From positions 3,148,292-3,212,291 of the forward strand of contig CM035358.1 in NCBI GenBank assembly GCA_020137815.1: a DNA stretch of 64,000 nucleotides, in the 5' to 3' direction. Made by a program: the position numbers and the translations under genes. The stretch is from Hormiphora californensis (lineage: Eukaryota > Ctenophora > Tentaculata > Cydippida > Pleurobrachiidae). Shown piece after piece: positions 1 through 12,800 of this stretch (the stretch's first letter is position 1; each line of letters starts with the position of its first letter). The notes under the pieces were generated by a model, which saw only the letters and a program-made list of their open reading frames with translations, was not told the origin of the DNA and did no database searches.

Positions 1-411
1 GTTTTGAATAGTCAATTACATTCACAATATAAACTTTACACAATCTGTGAACAGACAATACGAACAGGTGAACTTACAGAATTTTGATGGATGATTGTTA
101 CCGTGATGTTGGTTGGTGATGGGAATGGAGATGAGAGCCGAGAGGTGTATCCTTTTCCGTTAGAGATAAAGATAAACGAGAACAATCAAACACAAATAAG
201 GGGTAGGACAGATTGTAGCACCACTAAAGTGTAAAATGTTCTAGAAGACAATTCGGATGAGATAGATAAGAACATTTGTTAGTTGTTACACGCGATAAGC
301 GACTTAGTGCACCAAAACACAAGGATTGTCTCTGTAGTGTGGTGTTTAGCAATGTCCGCTATATTGGGAGAGGTGGGTGGGGGAGGGCGGGTGGGGGTGG
401 GGCGGGGGGTA
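1..411. other. left-edge sequence, no confident feature
   Basis: Lies on the 3' side of the last recognised IgSF exon (minus strand, ending at 3889) and left of the 457-bp repeat array. A possible minus-strand exon ends at a GTAAGT donor near 80, but no cysteine or other Ig signature is visible in it. A G-rich tract occupies 370-408. I see no gene that can be supported here. Confidence 0.4.
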
Positions 412-3400
412 ATATTGGACAAAAATGTAGCTGTAATTTAGTGATGAGACCAGGCCAGGCCCGAGAGACAGTTCAGTGGTAACTGGGAGGTCATGTGTGA
501 TGGAAATGAGAACTAAAGACAGATTTGAGTTGTATTTTATTGAGGAAAACAGCCCTTTTTGGTGTCTGAGACAAGCAAAAGTGAAACGAAATGCAACGTA
601 ACGAACGAGTAATGAATAGAATTCTGCTCTGTGACTTGTTAGTGCTCCTTTATAAAACACGCAATGGCAAAGTACAAAGTTTCGCAAATTTAATTTAATG
701 CGAAATTCCAAAGTTTTGGTCGATTTCGGCCAAAATTGCTGCCCTAAACTAACAATTGGACTGTGCGTTGCCGGGGAGACTGCTCGCTGGTGACTGAGAG
801 ATCATATGTTCTCGAATATTGGTACTTGAGGCGGATTTAAGTTGCATTTTAGTGTGGGGAAGAGGGGAATATTGGACAAAAATGTAGCTGTAATTTAGTG
901 ATGAGACCAGGCCAGGCCCGAGAGACAGTTCAGTGGTAACTGGGAGGTCATGTGTGATGGAAATGAGAACTAAAGACAGATTTGAGTTGTATTTTATTGA
1001 GGAAAACAGCCCTTTTTGGTGTCTGAGACAAGCAAAAGTGAAACGAAATGCAACGTAACGAACGAGTAATGAATAGAATTCTGCTCTGTGACTTGTTAGT
1101 GCTCCTTTATAAAACACGCAATGGCAAAGTACAAAGTTTCGCAAATTTAATTTAATGCGAAATTCCAAAGTTTTGGTCGATTTCGGCCAAAATTGCTGCC
1201 CTAAACTAACAATTGGACTGTGCGTTGCCGGGGAGACTGCTCGCTGGTGACTGAGAGATCATATGTTCTCGAATATTGGTACTTGAGGCGGATTTAAGTT
1301 GCATTTTAGTGTGGGGAAGAGGGGAATATTGGACAAAAATGTAGCTGTAATTTAGTGATGAGACCAGGCCAGGCCCGAGAGACAGTTCAGTGGTAACTGG
1401 GAGGTCATGTGTGATGGAAATGAGAACTAAAGACAGATTTGAGTTGTATTTTATTGAGGAAAACAGCCCTTTTTGGTGTCTGAGACAAGCAAAAGTGAAA
1501 CGAAATGCAACGTAACGAACGAGTAATGAATAGAATTCTGCTCTGTGACTTGTTAGTGCTCCTTTATAAAACACGCAATGGCAAAGTACAAAGTTTCGCA
1601 AATTTAATTTAATGCGAAATTCCAAAGTTTTGGTCGATTTCGGCCAAAATTGCTGCCCTAAACTAACAATTGGACTGTGCGTTGCCGGGGAGACTGCTCG
1701 CTGGTGACTGAGAGATCATATGTTCTCGAATATTGGTACTTGAGGCGGATTTAAGTTGCATTTTAGTGTGGGGAAGAGGGGAATATTGGACAAAAATGTA
1801 GCTGTAATTTAGTGATGAGACCAGGCCAGGCCCGAGAGACAGTTCAGTGGTAACTGGGAGGTCATGTGTGATGGAAATGAGAACTAAAGACAGATTTGAG
1901 TTGTATTTTATTGAGGAAAACAGCCCTTTTTGGTGTCTGAGACAAGCAAAAGTGAAACGAAATGCAACGTAACGAACGAGTAATGAATAGAATTCTGCTC
2001 TGTGACTTGTTAGTGCTCCTTTATAAAACACGCAATGGCAAAGTACAAAGTTTCGCAAATTTAATTTAATGCGAAATTCCAAAGTTTTGGTCGATTTCGG
2101 CCAAAATTGCTGCCCTAAACTAACAATTGGACTGTGCGTTGCCGGGGAGACTGCTCGCTGGTGACTGAGAGATCATATGTTCTCGAATATTGGTACTTGA
2201 GGCGGATTTAAGTTGCATTTTAGTGTGGGGAAGAGGGGAATATTGGACAAAAATGTAGCTGTAATTTAGTGATGAGACCAGGCCAGGCCCGAGAGACAGT
2301 TCAGTGGTAACTGGGAGGTCATGTGTGATGGAAATGAGAACTAAAGACAGATTTGAGTTGTATTTTATTGAGGAAAACAGCCCTTTTTGGTGTCTGAGAC
2401 AAGCAAAAGTGAAACGAAATGCAACGTAACGAACGAGTAATGAATAGAATTCTGCTCTGTGACTTGTTAGTGCTCCTTTATAAAACACGCAATGGCAAAG
2501 TACAAAGTTTCGCAAATTTAATTTAATGCGAAATTCCAAAGTTTTGGTCGATTTCGGCCAAAATTGCTGCCCTAAACTAACAATTGGACTGTGCGTTGCC
2601 GGGGAGACTGCTCGCTGGTGACTGAGAGATCATATGTTCTCGAATATTGGTACTTGAGGCGGATTTAAGTTGCATTTTAGTGTGGGGAAGAGGGGAATAT
2701 TGGACAAAAATGTAGCTGTAATTTAGTGATGAGACCAGGCCAGGCCCGAGAGACAGTTCAGTGGTAACTGGGAGGTCATGTGTGATGGAAATGAGAACTA
2801 AAGACAGATTTGAGTTGTATTTTATTGAGGAAAACAGCCCTTTTTGGTGTCTGAGACAAGCAAAAGTGAAACGAAATGCAACGTAACGAACGAGTAATGA
2901 ATAGAATTCTGCTCTGTGACTTGTTAGTGCTCCTTTATAAAACACGCAATGGCAAAGTACAAAGTTTCGCAAATTTAATTTAATGCGAAATTCCAAAGTT
3001 TTGGTCGATTTCGGCCAAAATTGCTGCCCTAAACTAACAATTGGACTGTGCGTTGCCGGGGAGACTGCTCGCTGGTGACTGAGAGATCATATGTTCTCGA
3101 ATATTGGTACTTGAGGCGGATTTAAGTTGCATTTTAGTGTGGGGAAGAGGGGAATATTGGACAAAAATGTAGCTGTAATTTAGTGATGAGACCAGGCCAG
3201 GCCCGAGAGACAGTTCAGTGGTAACTGGGAGGTCATGTGTGATGGAAATGAGAACTAAAGACAGATTTGAGTTGTATTTTATTGAGGAAAACAGCCCTTT
3301 TTGGTGTCTGAGACAAGCAAAGGTGAAACGAAATGCAACGTAACGAACGAGTAATGAATAGAATTCTGCTCTGTGACTTGTTAGTGCTCCTTTATAAAAC

Positions 3401-3816
3401 ACGCAATGGCAAAGTACAAAGTTTCGCAAATTTAATTTAATGCGAAATTCCAAAGTTTTGGTCGATTTCGGCCAAAATTGCTGCCCTAAACTAACAATTG
3501 GACTGTGCGTTGCCGGGGAGACTGCTCGCTGGTGACTGAGAGATCATATGTTCTCGAATATTGGTACTTGAGGCGGATTTAAGTTGCATTTTAGTGTGGG
3601 GAAGAGGGGAATATTGGACAAAAATGTAGCTGTAATTTAGTGATGACTGATGAGACCAGGCCAGGCCCGAGAGACAGTTCAGTGGTAACTGGGAGGTCAT
3701 GTGTGATGGAAATGAGAACTAAAGACAGATTTGAGTTGTATTTTATTGAGGAAAACAGCCCTTTTTGGTGTCTGAGACAAGCAAAAGTGAAACGAAATGC
3801 AACGTAACGAACGAGT
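412..3816. repeat. 457-bp tandem repeat array (~7.5 copies)
   Basis: The landmark AATATTGGACAAAAATG recurs every 457 bp (411, 868, 1325, 1782, 2239, 2696, 3153, 3610). Copies are almost identical. The differences I see are one A-to-G near 3322 and a 7-bp duplication near 3648. The last copy is cut off at about 3816. Each unit carries the same minus-strand open frame of 139 codons with no recognisable motif, best read as a by-product of the repeat. The array lies in an IgSF intron, immediately downstream of the donor at 3888. Near-identity suggests recent expansion or homogenisation, and copy number may be collapsed in the assembly. Confidence 0.95.
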
Positions 3817-3888
3817 CAGGGGCCGGGGTTTATAGTGAGATGGACTTAGTTGCAACTTGTCTATAAAGACTTTTTGAAAATAACATAC

Positions 3889-6800
3889 CAGTACTCCCAC
3901 ACTATTGTACCACCCGACTGTGGGTGTGCCTGCTGTGTCTCCACTCTCTGCTCTGCAGGTGAAAGAAGCTGTCTCTCCCACCTGGCCATACTGAGATACT
4001 GGCTCCGTCGTAAACACTGTAAATACATCATGTTAGTGGACACAGAAATGACATTTTGAAATGTTGTCAACAGCTCGAAATGGTTTATGGCATTACGAAT
4101 AACTGTACCTAGAATATCTGGGGTAAGCGTGTCTGTTTTCAGCACAGTTTCAACAGGTTTATCATATGTAAAAACACAGTGGTACGGCTTTTCATCATTT
4201 ATATCAACGTTAGGGCGCAGAAGGGTTGATACTGATGTGTACTTTCCATTGACTATCTGAGCTGATGCTTTCGTGGGACCTGGGGGGAGAATGTTAGTCG
4301 GGAGTGTCGCCATTCTAATAAAATGCAATCCCATCCAGAAGTCAAATACACCCCAGCTCCTATATGAATATCGGATCCTTGAGTTGGAAATCATAATTCA
4401 CAGTACCTGCACTGTACAGGCTGTACAGTACCTGTACAGTACCAATTCGCTGTACATCGGTCCAGACCCTTAGATGTGATAACTACACAGCTCCTATTAC
4501 CTTGTAGAGATGTCGATGTGTCCATGAACCACTGAACAGTGGGTGAAGACTGGTAGTTCTCCATTACAGAGGTGCATGTAATAGTCATGTTACTGAACTG
4601 GGGATTCAACTCGTCCGTCTTTATAGTCTCATCTGGAGGGAATTGTTAGGGGTAGGAGCCAAAGTAGGAGCTGACATCGTACCCTCTCCCTACTGATCCC
4701 AAGATTATAATCATAATGACATCATCTCATTCCTAATAATTTAACTTTTTGAAATACCAACTCACCGACAACAACTACGGCTGCCCTTGCTACCAGGTTG
4801 TCCTGGTTTACAGTGAGAGTACATTGGTATGTTCCAGCATCATTGAACACTGCATTCGTCAGTTCATACTTCCAACTCTTCACCGTGTTACTCTTCTCTA
4901 TACTGTGAGGGAGGGATCAGGGATCTCTATACCTGTGTATACTGTGAGGGAGGGGTGTGTTGTTAATCTTCTCTATACTGTGAGGTAGGGGTGTGTTACT
5001 CTTCTCTATACTGTAAGGGAGGGTGTGTTACTCTTCTCTATACTGTGGGGTAGGGGTGTGTTAATCTTCTCTATACTACTGTGAAAGGCACATGTGTTAC
5101 CAGTTAAAATGGGAGATTTATTAAGAGAGCTTCATCGGACTTAGGAGATTATGATAATGAAGTGTTGAGGAAGATACTACAGTCGGACCCCGATTTACCG
5201 GTAAATCGGAGTCCGACTGTATCATATACTGTACCTGAGAGATGATAGTTGAGTTCCATCAGTTTTCGTCCAAGTTAGCAATGTTGGGGCAGTCTCAAAG
5301 TTGTTTGTTGTACACGTGACAGTGGCTACACCTCCAACAGCTACCACTGCACCAGTCACTGTGATCTCTGGGGAGAAGAGGGAGGGGTAATTTTTAGCTG
5401 GCCCTTTACTCGGACTATCCGGCTTATTAGCCCACCTTAGTTCTCTTTTAAATGTTTTGATATTGTATTCTTGGATAGTCAGTAATCACCTTGGTATTGA
5501 AATTCCGTGCAAGCTCACTATATGCAATAATTAGGGTGACTTAACCAAGACGTAACCAAGTAATTACACTTACCTCCAACCTCCACGGCGGCACTCTGAT
5601 ACACAGTTGTATCATTCCAAGACCAGTAACAGAAGAAGTTGCTATCTGAGCTAACACCCCAGTACTGTAGAGTTGTGCTCATGTTCCCGTTATTGTACGT
5701 TGTAGTTGTCACGTTGGTCTTGATAACGTCTGCATTGTACTGAAACATTTAGTTGCCATGGTTACAAATCGCTAGTAAGATTTCCGATTTTGGAAGTAGT
5801 CAGTGACTTAAGTCACTCAATCTCTATTATAATTTTTTGGAAAAACAATTAAAAATATATACACAATGGTATTTACAATGGCAATTTACAATTTTATCTC
5901 TATTATAATTTGGAAATGTCGCGTCGAAGTGGCCGTTCGTTCAGCGGTATCTAAGCGACAGACTGCTCCTTCATAAAATACCTTATATGCCCAAAGCTGT
6001 AAAGCTGTTAGTCACAGTTTTGGAAGTTCCACTGGAAGTTTGTTAATGTTTTCGAATGAATTTTAACATGCCAGTCACCATAGTTACCAATTCAGTTGCC
6101 GTGTTATTGACGTTGAAAGTGGCGAAATGAGCCACACGGCGAAGCCGGGTGGATTATCAGAAAGCCCTTACTTGAGGCGCACCCAATGGGTGCGCTAGTC
6201 TCTATTATAATTTGGAGATGTCGGGTCGAAGTGGTGGTCGTTCGTTCAGTGCGTTTCTAAGCGACAGTGCTCCTTCATAAAATACTTTGTGCGTGCAAAG
6301 CTGTAAAGCTGTTGTTTACGCTTTTGGAAGTTTGTTGATATTTTCGAATGAATTTCAACAATTCAGTCCCCATCGTTACCAATTCAGTTGCCATGGCAAC
6401 CGTGTTGAAAGGGGCGAAAAAAACCACAAGCCGGGTGGGTTATCAAAAAGCCCTTACTTGAGCGCACCCAATGGGTGGAAATTGATCAATGATGTGCCAT
6501 TGTGATCCACAGTGGAGATGCCAAAATGACTTTATATGAAACTGCCGAAGCGAGCAGAAACAAAGCATTCATCAGCGTCCTAAATAAGAAAAGTGCTGAT
6601 AAGAAATCTGATAATGTTATCGAGGCTGTTCGGAACATTAATCGGAAGGGACTGCCCATAGCCAAGGAGATTTACCAGGCACTATCTTCTTTTATATCGA
6701 AACCCTGTGAACCTATGGGAAACTGGGTTAAAGCTTCACGTGACACCCTCTACATCTTTCTGGAGAGAGGGAAAGTAAGGGTGTCTTTTGAATTCCAGAA

Positions 6801-9800
6801 GAAACGACTTAATGAGGTCATCATTAAATTTCTAAGAGCTCTTCGCGACTTGGATTGTGACACTGATCAATCAGTCAAGGAAGTGGTCGCCAAAGTTACG
6901 CAAGATGTCATTGGCTTGGCCGAGGACAAAGTATTCCGTGTTGATCTGACTGAAGATCATGTCACTCTTGTCATGGACTTGTTTGCAAAGTATGGAACCT
7001 GGTTCACCGAATCTTTTAAACAACGTTATTCAGACCTTATTTCCAAATCTTGCTTACTTTGGCACATTTACACGCATCCATTAATAAAAAGTATTGGTAT
7101 TCGTGAGATATACAAATTACGACAGAAGCTTGACTACAAGAGATTTTGGGATTTTGGCGCTGTGAAAGCTCTTCGTAAGGAGGAAATTCTCTCGATGCTG
7201 TCCAATCTTCGTGAAACATCCCCGAACGATTATCTGGTGAAACTCTCCAAATTCTTTCTGGAAAGAGCAGTTGGTGATTCTACTTCCGTGGCCAGAGACT
7301 CCCTAAAAGAAGAAGATCCTTCTAAGTCTCTCGTTCATTCCGTCTGTGAAATCGTTGATCTGAGTGAGACTGATCCTCCAGAGTTACTTCTTCGACTATT
7401 CCTGTGTCTTGTCCGGTATTTCCAGGGTGTACAGACCGAATTTGAGCATCCGCGAGGTAAACAGATTAAGGAAAAGAAGGAGAGAGGGGAACACACTAAA
7501 AGCTTACTTCCTTCTGAAGAAGTTAAAATTGAGGGAATGGTTAAAATTCTTGGTAAAGAAGGGGCACCAGGGGTGGAGGTTACCGAACAAGATCTATCAT
7601 CTCCCATTCTGAAAAGCATGTTGGCTTCAAGTTTTGAGGAGGGTCGAACTCGAACTATGACCGTCCCTTCTGCCCCTCAGCGCATCTTGGAGGCCCTCAA
7701 GCTGATTCTGGTTGAGGATGGGAAAGGTGTTGAAGAACATGCAACACTGAAAGAGGTCTGGGAACGGATGTTGCCGTGGGCAACCATGTACCAGGTCGAC
7801 GGAGTGTTTAAATATCTTGTGGAGGCGATGAGTAGGAACAATGGGTCTCAAGATTCTATGCTGCCCGATGATTGGTTGGTTGAGTTTGCGATTCGTAGTA
7901 AGCACCCAGCGTGGTTAATGTTGGTATCTGACAGATTTGTCCTTGTTGAAACCTTAAATCTGCCACCTCGGGATCTTATCTTCGCAACAACTGAACTGAT
8001 CAACGCAGTAAAGGACACTGATAACTATCTGGTTAATATTATCAGTTATTATTGCCAACAGCAATCCTTTAAGGGTGAGATTAACCTTGATTTTGTACCA
8101 AATATTATCCCGAACATCGGCTATTTTGGTGGTAAATATTTTGATCGTGATAATTATGATTATGGAGACAGTGATTACAGCGAACCTGGTGATTCTAATG
8201 AAGAGTGTGATGAGGAGTGGGACAGGTACAGGTTCGATAGTGAGCCTGAAGAAAGTGACCCTTTCGCGTATTCGGATGAAGAGCGATGAGGGAGGACAGT
8301 TGTAACAAACTGTAATCAGTGTTGGGACTAATCTTGTTTTTAATCTAGCATCTTTTTATCAATTACAATGTACATCTTACACCATCTTATTTCAGTTGTA
8401 TGATTTATTTTATTTTTACAGTAATGTGTGTTTTGAATCAACTACAGTCAAACCTCGATTTACCGGACATTAGGAACCGGCGATTATATCGAATCGAATC
8501 GAAAAATCGAATCGAATCTAGTAGTATTTTGAGCTCAGAGATCGAAGATCGAATCAGATCGATATTATTTTGAAGGACAAAAGATCGAATCGAATTTTTT
8601 TGACGGCCCAAAGATCGAATCAAATTGAATCGTTAATTTTTGATTACCCTAAGATCGAATCGAACAATTTTGAACGTTAAAAAGGATCGAGATCGAATCG
8701 AGAAGTAATCGAGTATCGCCGGTTCCTACGGCGGACACCCTATTTCCTTGGCCTAATAATCTATTATAGGAAGATTGCAGGACCTCAAAACCTCCAATCC
8801 CCATATATAATCCTTTGTCCAAATAACCCCCGGACCCTCACCCCTTTTGCTGATCCAACCCACTACCCATGATAGTAAACAGCCGTATCCCTTTCCCTCG
8901 CCCTCAAACGCCCTAGAATGGACGCTTTCTAACTCACTTTCTCTCCCCCTTGTAGAACATCGTTTATGACTGAACCACCTGCCAAACGCCGTGCTCGATG
9001 CATCGAAAGTTATTGTGAGGATCTTCGTGGCCTACTGGTGAGGAGTCCAGACCTCTGGGACTTCAAAGCAATTCAGAAAGTTCTCAACGACATATTTCGA
9101 CTGTACTGCAAATCTTGGAAGATAATTCAGGATCTAAAAGACTCCACTTTCCCTTACTCGATTCCTATCCTGATTTCCCGCAAGAACCTTCCTCCGCCTG
9201 ATATTAACAGCCTTCTTAAAATTTTGGTTGAGATGACGCTGTACGATAACTCCTACTGGAAGGAATGTTACCGGTCTTTCGTCATCGATAACTTCTTGCC
9301 ACTTCCAGCCTGCTATCTTCAATCCTTGAGATTTCTTAACAACACAAAGGGACATTCTGTTCCGCTCTCAGCGCTTCAAAAAGTGTTTCACTATCTCGAA
9401 TCAAAGACGACGTCTAAGAAAACTCTGCCACAAAACAATAAACTGATCTATTCTGAGTTGGCCAAAATGATAGGCAACATTTGGGGTCGGGATGAAGAGG
9501 AAGTTTTTGTGGTCCTGCTAAATTCTGTCGCTGAGTTAAACTCTGAACTCCATTGCTTGGATCATAACACCGTGTTAAGTCTTGCCAAACAGGTGCTCAG
9601 CTTCATTAACATGAGCCATAATCATGTGGGAAAATTGAAGAAAACTCTTGGTGATTTGGTTGAGGAAATATGTGTTTTGTCTCCTGGTCAGCTGGCTGAA
9701 CTCTATATGTTTACTGATGGGGATGCCAAAATAACGTTATACGAAACAGCAGAAGCGAGCAGAAACAAAGCATTCGTCAGCGTCCTAAATGAGAGCAGTG

Positions 9801-12800
9801 CTAATGAGAGATCTGATAAGGTTATTGAGGCGGTTCGGAACATTAATCGGAAGGGACTGCCCATAGCCGAGGAGATTTACCAGGCTCTGTCTTCTTTCAT
9901 ATCGGAACCCCGTGAACCTATGGAAAACTGGGTAAAAGCTTCGCGTGATGCCCTCTATATCTTCTTGCATAGAGGGAAACTAAAGGTATCTAAGGAATCC
10001 CATAAGAAACGACTTAATGAGGTCATCATCAAATTTCTAAGAGCTCTTCGCGACGTAGATTGTGATACTGAATCAGTGAAGGAAGTGTTGGCCGAAGTTA
10101 CGCAAGATGTCATTGGTTTGGCTGAGGACACAGTATTCCTTTTGGTTCTGACTGGCGATGATATCACTCTGGTGATGGACTTGTTTGCAAAGTATGGTAC
10201 CTGGTTCACCAAACATTTTAGAATACATAATTTGAAACTTGACTCCAAATCATGCCAGGGTACACTTTGGCATATTTCCACGCATCCGTTGTTGAAAAAT
10301 ATTGGTTTACGTGAGATTTACAAGTTACGGAAGGACCTTAATTTAAAGAGGCTTTGGGATTTTGGCGCCTTGAGAGGTTTTCGTACGAAGGACCTTCTCT
10401 CAATTCTGTCCAATCTTCGTGAAACATCCCCCAATGAGTATCTGATGAAACTCTCTGATTTCTTTCTACAAACATCATCACTTGATCCTATTTCCAAGGC
10501 CAGGAGCTCCCTAGAAGGAGGAGAAGATTCTAAGTCTATCGTTAGTTACGTCTGTAAAAGCATTGATCTGAGTGAGACTGATCCTCCGAAGTTACTTCTT
10601 CGACTATTCCTCTGTCTTGTCCGGTATTTCCAAAGTGCACAGACTAAGTTTGGGCATCCAAGAGAGGGACAGTCTCCCAAGAAGGGACACACAAATGGAA
10701 CAGTGAGAATCCTCGGAGAGGAAGGGGCACCAGGGGTGGAGGTCACCGAACAAGATCTATCATCTCCCATTCTGAAAAGCATGCTTGCTTCAAGCTTTGA
10801 GGAGGGTCGAACCCGAAATATAACCGTTTCCACAGCCCCTCAGCACATCTTGGAGGCCCTTAAGCTGATTCTGGGTGAGGATGGGAAGGGTGTTGAAGAA
10901 CATGCAACACTGAAAGAGGTCTGGGAGTGGATGTTGCCGTGGGCAACCATGTACCAGGTCGACGGAGTGTTCAAATATCTTGTGGAGGCGATGAGTAGGA
11001 ACAATCGGTCTCAAGATTCCATGCCGTCTGATGATTGGTTGGTTGAGTTTGCAATTCGGAGTAAGCATCCAGCGTGGTTAATGTTGGTATATGACAGATT
11101 TATCGTTGTTGAAACCCTAAATCTGCCATCTCGGGATCTAATCTTCGCAATAACTGAACTGATTAACGCAGTAAACACAGTAAAGGACACTGACACCTAT
11201 CTGGTGAATATTATCAATGTCTGTTGTCAACAGCACTGCTCTAAGAGTGAGTTTGTACCAAATTTTCTCACAAACCGTTTTTTGGAAAGATCTGATTATT
11301 TTGATGAAGATTGTTATGACTATGGATGGAGTGATTGCAGCTAAGATTCACGTGAAGGGTAACTTTCTTCAGGGTCAAATTCAAACCGCCTTCGCATCAA
11401 TCACGACGTGAGTCGGTTTTAATTTCACCATGAAGAAAGTTATCATTTTGTTGACTCAGGTTAAGAGCAGTGGCATATGTCTCTTAGAAATGATTAGTGA
11501 CTGTCCAGAAAATTGTGTCACAAGTGATTCGGCAATGATCAGAGACTCTTATGTTGACTCAGATGAAGGGCAGCGGCGAACAGTTTTAACAAACTTTTCA
11601 TATTGTAAACAGTATTGGGACCTATCTTGTTTTTAAACTATCATATTTTTTATCAATTATAATACATACATTTATATTTTTCAGTTGTATAATCAATTTT
11701 ATTATTACAGTAAAATGTGTTTTATTCAACTAAAGCCAAACCTCAATTTATCGGACGTCTTATTTCCGGGCCCTGATAATCTTTTAGGTAGATCTCAAAT
11801 CCCCCAATCCCCATGACCTCTGTCCAAATTCCAGACACCTACCACCCGTAGTAAACAACCACATTCATTTCCCTTCGCCATCGTTTTAGAATCGACGCTT
11901 TCTAACTCACTTTCTCCCCCCCCCCTTGTAGGACGTCATTCATGACTGAACCACCTGCCAAACGCCGTGCTCGATGCATCGAAAGTTATTGTGAGGATCT
12001 TCGTGGCCTGCTGGTGAAGAGTCCAGACCTCTGGCACTTCATAGCAATTCAGAAAGTTCTCGACGACATTTTTCTACTGTACTGCAAGTCTTGGAAGATG
12101 ATTGAGGATCTAAAAGACTCCACTTTTCCTTACTCAATTCCCATCCTGATTTCCCGGCAGAACCTTCCTCCGCCTGTTATTAACAGCCTTCTTAAAATTT
12201 TGGTCGAGGTTGCACTATATGACAAAACCTATTGGAAGAAATATTATCGGTCTTTCGTCATCGATAACTTCTTGCCACTTCCAGCCTGCTACCTTCAATC
12301 CTTGAGGTTTCTTAACAGCACTGAGGGATCTTCAGTTCCGCTCTCAGCCGTTCAAAAAGTGTCTCACTATCTCGAATCAAAGATGGTGTCTAAGAAAACT
12401 CTGCCTAAAAACGATAGACTGATCTATTCTGAGTTTGCCAAAATGATATCCGACCTTGAAGCTGGTTGGAGTGAAGATGAAGTTTATGCGGTCCTGCTAG
12501 TTTCTGTCGCAGAATTGAACTCTAAACTCCATTGCTTGGATCATAACACCGTGTTGACGATTACCAAAAGGGTGCTCTGCTGTATTAACCTGAGACATCT
12601 TGTTGGGAGAATGAAGGAAATTCTTGGTGATTTGGTTGAGGAAATATGTGTTTTGACTCCAGGTAAGCTAGCTGAACTCTATACGTTCATTGGGGATGCC
12701 AAAATTGCTTTATACGAAACTGCTGAAGTTAGCAGAAACAAAGTCTTCATCAGCGTCCTAAATGAGAGAGTTGCTGATAGGTGGTCTAATGAGGTTATTG

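Noticed and set aside
749-3700. Repeated 139-codon minus-strand frames, one per 457-b unit
   Set aside because: They recur only because the repeat units are identical; there is no signal, domain or splice context, and they lie within an intron.
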